Origin: Galdieria sulphuraria
Lineage: Eukaryota > Rhodophyta > Bangiophyceae > Galdieriales > Galdieriaceae
Length of the DNA stretch: 64,000 nt
Assembly (NCBI RefSeq): GCF_000341285.1
Contig: NW_005178464.1
Coordinates: 1 to 64,000, forward strand
Direction of reading: 5' to 3'
Shown: positions 54,065 through 64,000 of the stretch, in pieces
Numbering within the stretch: the stretch's first letter is position 1
How the letters are laid out: every line of letters starts with the position of its first letter
Translations under genes and position numbers: made by a program
Notes under the pieces: model-generated
What the model saw: only the letters and a program-made list of their open reading frames with translations
The model's database searches: none
What the model was told of the DNA's origin: nothing

Positions 54065-56330
54065 TTAATGAATGCTCTTCCTCAATAAACTTTCCATTGC
54101 TACTAAATAAGCAGCTTCCAAATGATGTTCCAAAGATATTCCTTTAGAAAGAGAATTTAGTAAAGACCATTCTGCTTCCAACATTTCTTGTAAACTGGAC
54201 CAGTTATCATCCAATGGGTCTTCTTCTCTTGAATGACTTTGGGTCCATATCTAAAAAACAGTCAATTATATCTTGTCATATTCAATACACAAACACACTC
54301 ACTTCTCCTCGTTGATTAATCAACACAGTATGACCAACATGATAATATTCAAAATTTTGACTACGAGGAATCCTTGCAATAATATCGGTATCATTCACCA
54401 CTCGGAAACTATGAGGAACCAACTGATTGTAAATATTCACAAACTCTGCATTACCAACTCTGGGAGAACCAAAATTGTACATTCGTATTTGCCAAGAAGG
54501 ATGTTTGTAAGAGACTTCACCAGCAGCTAAAGTGGCTAATGCACCTCCTAAAGAATGACCAGTGAAATACAGAATAGGCGTCATTTTCACATCGTGGTGT
54601 TGCAAATATTTTGAACCAACTGCTTTTTCAATGACTTGAAGAAATGTTTCCCGAATTCCAACAAACGAACGAAGGAAACCATAATGTACTTTAGGACCTT
54701 CAAAAGGACATGCCAATTGTTGTTCAATGTATGATTGTATTTCTTGGTCTTTGGATAATTCCTCCTGCGAAACTTGTGTGTGTCCATGGTTCCATTTCCA
54801 TTCGGTTTGATGAAACTGAAAGTAGGCATCATTCTTTGGGATCTTGGAAGAGACAGCATCCTTGAATAGATTGATATGAAGATCAGAGTCAATACCATCG
54901 TCTCCAAAGAAATAAGGTTGTTGATAAACTAATGCATCCGTAAAAAAGTCTTGCCAGCTATGTTGTTCTGTTCCTCTAAAAGCTATGTATAAAATAGGAA
55001 CAGTAGAATCCTTTTGTTGCCAAATTAAAAGTTCCGTGTCCGTTTCAATATTTTCAATCATACACAATAGTTCCGTTTTGTCAAAGGATTCCATAGTCGA
55101 TGATGAAGCTAAATATCTTTCAGTCAGCTCTTTCCACTTGATAGATTCTTTCTCTCTAAAATGGGCTTTACGTTGCGTTTCATTGGCAATGAGATAAGTT
55201 CTTTGATACTTTTGTATAGTCTCCCAAAATAAGCGGTCATCAGAATAAGACCATAGATTATTCCATTTTCGATAAGAAATTTCTGCTTTTGCCACACCAA
55301 TTACACGTGGTTTTATATATTCCTTTAAGAGATAAAACGGTCTATCTTGGTAGCCTTTCCATTTCGGAATATATTGCAAAACTAGTCGAAGTATTTGAAA
55401 CAATAGACGCCTTAGTAGAAATGGAATTCCTACAAAAGCAATCGTGCGAATGGCAAGTGTATATATTTGTTTCAAGTCATCCAGTCTTTCCATAAGAGAT
55501 ACCGAAACTTGAGCCCAAACACTTTGCTTTGTTGCCAACTCATCAGAGCAAAACTGCATCAAAAAGATAGGCAAAGTATCAAAGCATTCATTCTTTTGTG
55601 GTTCTGAAGCAAAATCGACAAGAATACAACCAAATAAAATACCATCGGAACTCTGCTCTCCACTTGAAGAAGAAGCTTGGAACAAATTGGATAGTTTCCG
55701 CTTTTCACGAAGTGTTGACGGATCTGATGACCAAAGGTTTTGAAACTTTGCAACACGTGAACCCATACATAATCGAAATCCCTTAACTTTTGATAACTGA
55801 AAACCGTCCAACTCTTTCATTTTAACAACTAAGAAACCTGAACCGAAACATTCCATTAAACGTCTTGACACAAAGGCTACAAAGCAATTTTCTGTCATCT
55901 CCTCACAGTAAAGAGGTAAGGGCTCGTTGTAACTTTCAAAAGCATATCCTGCTAATATCAACATATACGGAAGTTGGAACTGTTCTTGTTCAGGGTAACG
56001 TATGACTACAGGAGTCGTAGACTTTTGAATACCTAAAGTTGAAAGTAAAGACTGAGAAAGAGTTTCCACGTCTTCTTGCGAAAACCCTAATCTCTGACTT
56101 GCTTCTTCAAAATACTTTTGAATCTTGGCAAAAGTGTCGCTGCCGTATTCGTTCCTTTCATTTTCTGCTCGTTTCAAAGAGGAGGAAGGTTGGTTTGCAC
56201 TACTACATAATAATATCAAGACTTTTGGAACTCTTCGTGGCAACTTGAAACTATTTCGATAAAGCGTAGGTTTTCTATGAACACAATGTTGACGGGTGTA
56301 AAGTTGAATATTTGTCAAATGAATAAACAT
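54065..56330 (-). CDS. Class 3 (fungal-type) lipase, likely plastid-targeted (about 740 aa)
   Basis: Alpha/beta hydrolase acting on acylglycerols or galactolipids. A large exon (about 54304-56330) and a short last exon (54065-about 54251) beginning IWTQSHSREED. N-terminus MFIHLTNIQLYTRQHC... is basic and Ser-rich, compatible with a plastid or mitochondrial presequence. Middle region: a hydrophobic helix pair (AIRTIAFVGIPFLLRRLLFQI) that may lie on a membrane. Lipase domain: YIAFRGTEQHSWQDFFTD (oxyanion and lid), nucleophile elbow FTGHSLGGALATLAAG with Ser near residue 590, acid in VVNDTDIIARIP, and His in YYHVGH. The triad is complete. Long N-terminal extensions like this occur in plant plastid lipases. 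Confidence 0.88.
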
Positions 56331-56454
56331 GGAAACTGCCGTATCTTCCCAAAGAAAGATAAATAAACTTGACTCATTTTCATTTTATTTTCTGTTCTTG
56401 TCAACTATAACAACAGATAACCGTCAAAGGTCACTTGTTGCGGTCAACAATCTC

Positions 56455-56859
56455 TTATTTCCAGTTGGTTGTCCTATCAAATATAGAACCATATTCTAAT
56501 TCATTGAGCGGTTTTATAAAACAATGCCGAATATTCAAGCCAATCATACCTCGAAGTGCTCTTGCTCCAGTAGGCTTGTGAGGTTCCGTTCGATCACCAA
56601 TTAAAGGAGGCAAAACAAAAGGAAGGGGCAATGCTACAATAGCCTTATCATAATCCTTGTACAGTTTTACATAAGTAACATACCTGCTGAAACCATAACT
56701 ACAGTGACACAAACGAGTGGTTCTTGCATCCACAATACTTTGAGTCTTTGCACAACTCTGTTCCACATCATTTATGAGAAATGGAATCCCAAAAGCTTCC
56801 CAATTGAAAGTAAATGTGTTGTAAAATATATATCTTTTGAAAAAATATGGATAGTCCAT
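56455..56859 (-). CDS. Orphan ORF of 134 aa
   Basis: Unrecognised. ATG-started single-exon frame with clearly higher GC over 56455-56800 than the AT-rich flanks. The C-terminal two thirds (DARTTRLCHCSYGFSR, IVALPLPFVLPPLIGDRTEP) look protein-like, with Cys, Pro and Gly in plausible places. It may be a true small gene, an exon of an unrecognised gene or a decayed remnant. No domain can be named. It lies 124 bp upstream of the lipase start on the same strand. Confidence 0.35.
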   Translation of the reverse strand: MDYPYFFKRYIFYNTFTFNWEAFGIPFLINDVEQSCAKTQSIVDARTTRLCHCSYGFSRYVTYVKLYKDYDKAIVALPLPFVLPPLIGDRTEPHKPTGARALRGMIGLNIRHCFIKPLNELEYGSIFDRTTNWK

Positions 56860-57385
56860 AAACTTTATTAAGGAATCTATTATTCACTTTGAACAGCATA
56901 TTCCAATGGAATACTCCTCTTTGAAACAGTCTTCTGCCTTTGTGTAGTCATCTTTATTCCGTAACAAATATACAAAAGTATAATGAAAATCAATTTTGGT
57001 TTTCTCTATAAGAGGCAAATATGAAGTATCACTTATTTCTTAAAACTCTAATAAAACATCGCAGTTGGTAGAACTAGAATCTTGAGTTGTACAAGGATAA
57101 GAGATAAAATTTCAACCAAATATTTTCTCAGACAGTCAAATCTACTTTATGAAACTTGTCTCATGTTATATAATTCCTTATAAAGTTATCAAATAGCTTT
57201 CAAGTTTCCTTCTTTCTATGGAAACATCTTTTTCTTAACATGAAAGCATAAACCTGAACTTTATTAGCAAATAATAAAATAACTGCAAGTGCTATTGAGA
57301 ATTTGGACAGTCAATATTCATAAAACAAATATAAAACTATTCCTATTGTATATAGAATAAAGAAATAGTAAAAGCTCAAGTATTC
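56860..57385. other. AT-rich intergenic region
   Basis: About 525 bp between the orphan ORF and the GT32 stop. Very AT-rich, with no supported gene, repeat or RNA. Confidence 0.5.
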
Positions 57386-58408
57386 TTATTGTCGACGTTT
57401 CCATGATCCAACAAAAAGATGACGAATACATGCCAACTTTGGGTCACCGTTATGATTCCAATCGAAACCTGCAGCAGGCAATATGTAAATGTCTTGTACT
57501 TTTAACGGTACTTTTGTTGCATATATATCATCTCCAGAATAACCAAAAGGACTAATATATTCCAATACTGCATCTGTCCAAGCACCAGGACCAGCAAAGT
57601 CCATTACATCATAAGTTTTCAAATCATCAGTCTTCATTTGGACAAGTTTTTGAATACAGATATGAACCATGTTAGCGATCAATGGATGATAAGGCATTGA
57701 AGCCACAGTCCACGTAGTCAGTTGCACATCTCTTGCAAAAGGCTTCTCTGAAGTTTCCTGTTCCCAACCTGGAAATTCCCAAAGTCCACCTTCATATCCA
57801 ATAATGACAGACACATTCTCATCTCCAAGAGTCCAATCAGAGACTGGTTTTTGACATAATGTATCGATATCGGAATATACTCCTCCAAAGTGCAAGAGCA
57901 ATAAAAAGCGTAACAAGTCCACTTTCAAGATAGTTTTGGGCAATTTGAGAAATAAACTGCTTAGAGAAGGATAGAATCTCATCACAAATTCAAGTAGATC
58001 TGCTTTTCTCCAAAAAAGGTGAGTTGCATCAGGATTCATGTTGGAAAAACTCTCCAAAGACCTCTTGAGATGTAGAGGAACTCTCGTTTCCTTATCTGAA
58101 TACCACATTTGGTGAATTATGCTGGGCACATATCTCGTAAAACCTTTTTGCTTTTGTTCCAAAACAACTTGAGAAGCATACAAGGCCTTTTGTAAAACCT
58201 CACTATTTGTCCAGCTGGAACAAACAGGTTGGTCTACTGTTAAAGCATTGTTACATCTCCTACAGAATACAATTGAAAACGTTACACAAGTGCAAAGTAC
58301 CAAGACAAATAAATAGATAGAAAGACTATATTTCACACCATGGAAATGACCACTACGCAACATGATCTTAACTACTTTTGTCGTTGTGGGAATCATTAAG
58401 AAATCCAT
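57386..58408 (-). CDS. GT32-family glycosyltransferase, OCH1-like (340 aa)
   Basis: Type II Golgi membrane enzyme that transfers a sugar, often mannose, from a nucleotide sugar. Seen: a short cytosolic end, one signal anchor (LSIYLFVLVLCTCVTFSIVF), a stem, then the GT32 domain: YVPSIIHQMWYSDKETRVP, DATHLFWRKADL, KVDLLRFLLLLHFGGVYSDI with the metal-binding DID just after, GYEGG, MPYHPLIANM and GPGAWTDAVLEY. This is the OCH1/alpha-1,6-mannosyltransferase pattern, but donor and linkage cannot be fixed by sequence. The frame is open to 58468; ATGs at 58408, 58396 and 58363 are possible starts, all before the anchor. It joins the O-mannosyltransferase at 4315 as a second glycosylation gene here. 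Confidence 0.85.
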   Translation of the reverse strand: MDFLMIPTTTKVVKIMLRSGHFHGVKYSLSIYLFVLVLCTCVTFSIVFCRRCNNALTVDQPVCSSWTNSEVLQKALYASQVVLEQKQKGFTRYVPSIIHQMWYSDKETRVPLHLKRSLESFSNMNPDATHLFWRKADLLEFVMRFYPSLSSLFLKLPKTILKVDLLRFLLLLHFGGVYSDIDTLCQKPVSDWTLGDENVSVIIGYEGGLWEFPGWEQETSEKPFARDVQLTTWTVASMPYHPLIANMVHICIQKLVQMKTDDLKTYDVMDFAGPGAWTDAVLEYISPFGYSGDDIYATKVPLKVQDIYILPAAGFDWNHNGDPKLACIRHLFVGSWKRRQ

Positions 58409-59141
58409 AGCCGCTATATAAGTCTTATCATTCCAATCTATTGTAAGAATATTATTAGCAATAGTCAATGCCTATTTTTTTCATTGGGTCAAATAGTCAA
58501 GTTGGAACATTTTCAAGAAAAAGTTAAACTCTTTGTTTCTTGTTAAGCCACAACCGCTACAAAGTTATCGTTAGTTACTTTCTTGTTCAAAATTAATCCA
58601 TACAAAAATTATGAACGAATCCTTGAAATACTTTTCACTATAATATATGATCCTTGCCTATTCGAAATGTGTAATTTTAACCTATTTTGTGAATGATCAT
58701 TTTAAAATATATTCTTAAACTTTTATTAAAGCAATCCATTGTTGATGACACACTTATAAAAGATGTCAGTTGATGGCTCAATCTTTTGTTGAAATGGTTG
58801 GGCACAGTTTTTCAGTTATATTCTTAATTGAATACTTACCAGTCATATCAACGATGAGAACTCTCTCAGTTTCATAACTATGATTATGTTATAAAGTATG
58901 AAAATACAATCATCAAAGTTTTGTATTATATGCAATAATCTCAGGTTCTATTGATGCTTGATTCAAGAGAAACAAATAGGAAAAACACAACTTGAGAAAG
59001 CAATCGATATAATAGAATAATATACAAAGTATAGTTAAAGGAAGAAAAGTGATTGACAGGATATCTTATATCACAGTAGTAGACCCACAATTTTCACTTT
59101 ATGAATTATTACGTCAACAACAACTGTTTCCATACAAAACA
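58409..59141. promoter_or_regulatory. Divergent intergenic region, GT32 / dienelactone hydrolase
   Basis: About 730 bp, AT-rich, the longest gap in the window. I see no gene, RNA or clear repeat. Confidence 0.5.
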
Positions 59142-59970
59142 ATGTCTCGTGTAACTTTGAAAAAAGAAGTTGAAGTAACAGCTTACTTGTTTGGAGAAAA
59201 TCACAAGGCTTCCTATGGTATTGTAGTGTTACACGAGATTTGGGGTGTCAATTATACTATTCGTGCCTTGGCTCAAGAACTGAGTGACTTTTTGAACTGC
59301 AAAGTGTTGCTTCCCGACTTATTTGCTGGAAAAGTTGCAAAACATATTTCAGAAGCGACAAGAGTAAAATAGTTTTGAGTTTTCTTTATTTCCGTTGAAT
59401 ATATGATAACTTTAGATTCGTTCACTACTGGATTGGTCTCAAGTTTTATCTGATATTGGAATCGCTGTACGTTTTTTGAGAGATAGACAACACTGTAGGA
59501 ATGTTGCAGTTGTGGGATACTCTTTAGGAGGTGCTTTGGCACTTACTGCTGCAGCCGCTGTAAATGGATTGGATTGTTGTGTCTGCTTCTATGGTATTCC
59601 ACCGAGACAACTTTGTGATGTACGTAAAATATCTATTCCAGTACAACTGCATTTTGGTGAGAAAGATCAAGCAAAGGGTTTTACTGATTTAGAAGAAGCA
59701 ATGAGGTTAGAAGAAGAACTAAAGTTGGCCGGTGTCAATCATGAACTATTTGTATATCCCAGAGCTGGTCATGGCTTTATGAGTCGACCTGATCAATATG
59801 ACATAGAATTGGCAGATTCTGTAAAGGTAATTGTAAGATTCTATTTTCTTATACCAGTCTCAATGCGTGGAGAATAGCAACGTATTCTGGAACAGTATGA
59901 TCCTGAAAGTCGTCATTTAGCGTTTCAGAGAATGATTAGTTTCTTTATGCGTCATTTTGATACAGTTTGA
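59142..59970 (+). CDS. Dienelactone hydrolase family protein (241 aa)
   Basis: Alpha/beta hydrolase of the carboxymethylenebutenolidase family; physiological substrate unknown. Exons 59142-59363, 59416-59826 and 59878-59970 join in phase 0. Seen: GIVVLHEIWGVN (oxyanion region with Glu), VLLPDLFAGKV, the nucleophile elbow VVGYSLGGALAL, acid in LHFGEKDQAKG, and His in YPRAGHGFMSR. In bacterial dienelactone hydrolase the nucleophile is Cys (GxCxGG); here it is Ser. Upstream frame to 59049 lacks an ATG. The second donor (GTAATTG) skips an in-frame stop. Confidence 0.85.
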
Positions 59971-60015
59971 GAATCATAACTATAATACAAATAGTTTTTT
60001 TATAAATATAGAGAG

Positions 60016-63000
60016 ATGAAATTGCTTACTAAAAACTGTTCGGTTGGAATGATCAACGACTATCACGATAACTTGGATAGGGAGGTAAGAGAGAGAGAGA
60101 GAGAGAGAGAGAGAAGAATATGCTAAAGACAAGTTTTCTAAACCACTCATATATTCTTAGAAACTTTATCCTCGTAGAATAATAAACGAGGAAGTTTGGG
60201 TTTCTGTAGACTTGACAGCACAAATACTTTATTGTAGGGTGAAGTTGACAGTTGATATTTCTTACGAGAAACAAGAATATGTGGATTTTGACTTTGCTAT
60301 AGACAATGTGGAAAAGTGTCAAGTAAACCAAATAGACACGAATTTTGAGTACATCAGTTCTGTTTCCAACAAGGACGAAGCCTTAAGTCAGATTGAAACC
60401 AAGGTAAAATAGGCTATAAGCACAATTTCCTTCTTGTTGACCTTTGCAATCTAGTCTTTTCAGTTACAAGATTTGGAACAAAAGCTGAGTTCACCTTTTG
60501 TTTGTAAACCTTGTTTGAGAGTATTTCTTCCCAACAAGTCAACTCAAGAACAGGACTTGACAAAGGAAGCCTCGCCTCCTTCCAGTAACGACACTCTTGA
60601 CAAGTCTGGCCATCAAAACACTGTTTATAATATTCAAGTTACTTATTTATTAAGTGGCTCTAATGCTTCAGTACTATTCCGTCAGTTCGATTCGCATTCT
60701 TACGTTTATATCGATGGATTCTTTACCGGTGCTTATCACTGGATTCCTTGTGTGGACAATTTATGCAACAGATATACTTTTACTCTGATAATTAGTGTCG
60801 CTACTGATCTATTTGCCGTAGCCTCGGGTGATGTAGAAGATACGATACTTTCAGATGATGAGACTAGCGTGGCTTATTATTATCGTGTAGGAAATACTCT
60901 TCCATGTAATGTTTCTTTCATTGTGGGTCCCTTTAAAGTATTGCCTGATCCTGTTTATCCTGCCTCTATTACATATTTTGCTTTACCTGGAAATACCAAA
61001 TGGCTAGCAAATACTACACGGTTTCTATCCAAACTGGTTCCTAAAATGCAATCCGTGTTTCCTCAAGTGGGATTTCCTTTTTCATCTTTCAAAATAGTAT
61101 TTTTAGGAAAAGGAGATGGTCGACATGGACAAGGTCAAAGCTTTGCTGGTGGCTTATGTTTGGTTCCTGGAGATTGGCTTTATGGTGAAGATATCATTGA
61201 TCAAGTATTTTATACAAGACCGAAATTGGTCAACTTATTTTGTAGTCTTTATATTGGAGATAATGGTTTATTAGGTCCACAAACTGCCAAAGATATTTGG
61301 TTAATACATGGCTTGCAACAATTCCTTGGCATGCACTTGTTGAAGGATTTATTTGGGAATAACTGGTGTAAGACAAGATATTTAGAACTTGCACAATACT
61401 TGTATCATTCACTTGATGGTGGTGGTTGTTTGGTCAATGATGATGATCATTTACGTTCCCCAAACTTGTACAAAAAGACTGCCAAAGTTCGGTCCTTGTT
61501 GATTATTTATATGATAAGCAAAAGAATGAGTACCCAATCGATAATATCAGCTGTAGAAAAGATGATATTGACTCATATGGATTCAAATGGCAAGTTATCT
61601 GAACAAAGTCATGTTACAGAAGAGATGGTAGATTTGGTTTCTAACTTTGTTTCCACTTTATCTTCACGCAATGTCCACGCAATGATAGACTTTATATCTC
61701 GATGGACTCGGAGTTGTGACATTTTAAAACTACGTTGTGGATATCGCTATGATTCCAAGAAGAAGTTTGTGGAGTTGGCAGTCAAACAAAGTATTATCAC
61801 TTTTCGTTCACAAGATGGAAAGAGAATAGAACGAGATTTGGATGGTGACTCGAAGGTTTCCATGTTCAAAGGTGGTCTAACTGTACAAGTAATGGAAATG
61901 GAAGGAGCACATGACCATTTGTTGGAGATGGATAGTGATATATTACTCGTTGAGTTGCCAACGAGTACGAGAAGAATGAAACAACATCATCGTAAACGTT
62001 CCAAAAGCTCTTTGAAAGAGTCGGATACGGTAATACCACCAACAGAAGCAAACTTGGATGAAGAAGGCGTTATTATTGAGAAAGATCCTGTTTTGTGGGT
62101 TCGAATAGATCCTGACCAAGAATGGATTCTCAAATTCGTGGAATTTCGTCGTTCAGAGAGAGATTCTATATCTTGTTTGCGAAATTGTCGAGATGTGTGG
62201 GGTCAGTTGGAAGCATTGGAAACCTTAATGAGTAGAACGAAAGGACGAGTTTCTGTAACTTCTATTCGATGTTTAGAACAAATTTTGACAGATTCAAGAT
62301 ATTATTTTCAAGTAAGAGGCGAGTGCGCTCGATGTTTAGCGAAATGTTATACTACAAACGATCGATTGATGGGATTGGAAGCCTTATTAAAGCTTTTAAG
62401 GAATAAGTAAGTATCGCAAGTTACCACATATATACAATCTATTATATTGAAAACACAATGATCTTTTCAGATATTTTGACAAACATGGAGCTGTATTATC
62501 GAATCATTTTGATGATATATCAGAATATTTCGTGAAATGTGCAGTTATTCAAGCCATCGCTCAAGCAATTCATCCCATATCTTTTCCTATATATGGCTAT
62601 GATTCCCAATTCTCTTTGAATCTTGCTTCATTTCAAATGACTCATATACAAGAAAGCCTTCCGTATGATGTCTTACAATTATTATTAAGTCTTCTGGAAC
62701 AAAATGATACTGCATATCCACCTCTTTTTGATGATTGTTTTTATTTACATAATCTAATTATTGCTTGTGCAATCTGTTCCGTATATGCTAAAGACCAGAT
62801 TACCCGTCATAGAGTTTATAAACAATTGTTTCGTTACTTGAAGAGAGAAGAAGCCATGCCAAGTTATCACAATATAATAACTGGAGCATCTCTGAAGGGT
62901 TTGACTATTTTACAACTGGGTGGTTTCTTAAGGATTCCTAACGACTGGGAGCCTATGGTAGTTTCAGAAACGGAAGGTTTGGTATCCAGTGAGCGAGAAT

Positions 63001-63848
63001 CCAATGACTGGGAAAAGGCTCTTTGGAAAAGTTTTCGTAGTTGCAATTTACTTCTGATTAAAATAGCAATGGAATGTCTGTTTCATTTGTATGGAGGCCA
63101 CATAGAATTCTTAGAATGGTTATTAGAAGCGTGGATAGAAAATAGATTGGAAAGATATGAACGAACTCGAAGATCTGCAATTCGTTTGTTGCAAAAGCAA
63201 GTTGCTTTAAGAGCCACATTGAGGAATCGTCTTCGCAAATATGATGAACAGTCAATACATTTTTGCTTACGTTGGCTACGTTGGATGGTCGAAGAGAAAG
63301 ATTGTCTTGTCCAGTCGGAAGGTTTGAAAGTGGCCAAGCATATTTGGGGCAGTTATATTCCTTTATGTCTACTGACCAATGAAGAATATGAAAGAGAACG
63401 CAATGAAAGAAAGAAATCTCACAAGGAGAGAAAGGAATTAGATTATCGACTGGAAGGTAGGAAAATGGTGGTTTTACCTGCTAGAGACCAATCAAGTTCG
63501 TTCTCATCACCCACATCTCAGCAACAACCATCTGAACTTGGTGTAGAAAATGTTCAGCAGCCAAAAGAATCGTCGGCTTTGGTTAATGAACAAGCAACTC
63601 AAGAACAGTCTGTCGAGAAGTCTAGTTTTTATCTAATGAAGGAGATGATGGAAAGAATTAAGGAAACATGTGATCTGGACTCTGAAGACGAACACTATAT
63701 GCTCAGTTTTTTGGAACAAGGCTGTCAAGGTGCCCATGTGAATTCGGTTAAAGTATCATTGAGAAAGTTTGGTTTGGAGAAACTACTTGTAAGATGGCAG
63801 CAACAGAAGAGCAGCAATGAATTTCAAACTCCAAAGGAATTTGATTAA
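60016..63848 (+). CDS. TAF2: TFIID subunit TAF2 (1210 aa)
   Basis: Promoter-binding subunit of TFIID with an M1-aminopeptidase-like fold lacking catalysis. Exons 60016-60084, 60161-60403, 60464-62406 and 62471-63848 give an exact reading frame. Seen: an N-terminal beta domain (VWVSVDLTAQILYCRVKLTV); GAYHWIPCVDN; SFIVGPFKVLP; TRFLSKLVPKMQSVFPQVGFPFSSFKIVFL; then a peptidase-like core without the HExxH zinc site, DPDQEWILKFVEF, and a long HEAT-repeat C-terminus. Ends in a charged, Gln/Ser-rich tail. Intron 1 opens with a (GA)n run right at its donor. TAF2 and TAF5, two subunits of the same complex, are about 37 kb apart here. Confidence 0.9.
60088..60114. repeat. (GA)n microsatellite in TAF2 intron 1
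   Basis: The intron begins GTAAGAGAGA and continues as a perfect GA run, so the splice donor itself merges into the repeat. Confidence 0.9.
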
Positions 63849-64000
63849 TGTACGAATAACCACTAAATTGATATACAAAGTTTTCTCAGAAGCTATTTTG
63901 CTAATAGAAATCTATATTTCTGGAGACTTGCTAATTATTTTATCTGATCCTTAAACATTCTTTCTAGTTTCAGTCACTGGTACGAAAACCGACGATAATT
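63849..64000. other. Right-edge 3' flank of TAF2
   Basis: The last 152 bp are AT-rich sequence after the TAF2 stop. Too short to show another gene. Confidence 0.5.

Noticed and set aside
1-64000. Mobile elements, virus-derived sequences, CRISPR arrays, rRNA
   Set aside because: No reverse transcriptase, integrase, transposase, capsid, terminal repeats or rRNA signatures were seen in any coding region or gap.

Overview
The window is nuclear DNA from a compact-genome eukaryote, most likely a cyanidiophyte red alga close to Galdieria. The evidence is: AT-rich, gene-dense DNA with gaps often of 30-200 bp; many short GT-AG introns of about 48-100 bp; a superoxide-generating-type NADPH oxidase with extra membrane helices inserted in its reductase half, a layout I recall from red algae; and a plastid ascorbate-peroxidase-like lumen protein with a twin-arginine signal. 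The genus is inferred from gene style, not from a database match. I see no transposon, provirus, CRISPR array, rRNA or convincing tRNA.

Layout. 1-6 kb: RNA polymerase II largest subunit (minus, running off the left edge), a mitochondrial-type ribosomal protein uL30, an RBM42-like RNA-binding protein and an O-mannosyltransferase lacking its MIR region. 6-17 kb: a farnesylated J-protein; two tandem members of an unusual RING / degenerate small-GTPase / CaaX family; a GRAM-VASt sterol-transfer protein; an MFS carrier; a third RING-family member on the other strand. 16.6-24.3 kb: presenilin, a CDK10/11-type kinase, a short-chain dehydrogenase, proteasome alpha-3, TAF5, complex I NDUFS5 and an orphan four-helix membrane protein. 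24.9-36 kb: a heat shock factor, ARMC8/GID5, a BRO1-domain protein, a WrbA-type flavoprotein, a plastid BASS carrier, a TL29-like protein and TIM17. 36-45 kb: kinesin-14, the NADPH oxidase, and an ER J-protein divergently paired with BiP. 45-64 kb: a nucleotidyltransferase of the TUTase/PAP type, VPS18, an orphan membrane protein, a plastid-type drug/metabolite transporter, a SET/NAP histone chaperone, a class 3 lipase, an orphan ORF, a GT32 glycosyltransferase, a dienelactone hydrolase and TAF2.

Functional threads. Basal transcription: RPB1, TAF5 and TAF2. Proteostasis: two J-proteins, BiP, the heat shock factor, a proteasome subunit and ARMC8. Endomembrane traffic and signalling: VPS18, BRO1, GRAM-VASt, presenilin and the O-mannosyltransferase. 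Plastid: the BASS carrier, the EamA carrier and TL29.

The best candidate for an undescribed system is the RING family at 7915-9252, 9388-10566 and 15071-16549 (minus). Each protein couples an N-terminal RING-HC finger to a C-terminal region that reads like a Ras-superfamily fold with its nucleotide-binding motifs eroded, and each ends in a CaaX prenylation box. They look like membrane-tethered ubiquitin ligases built on pseudoGTPases.
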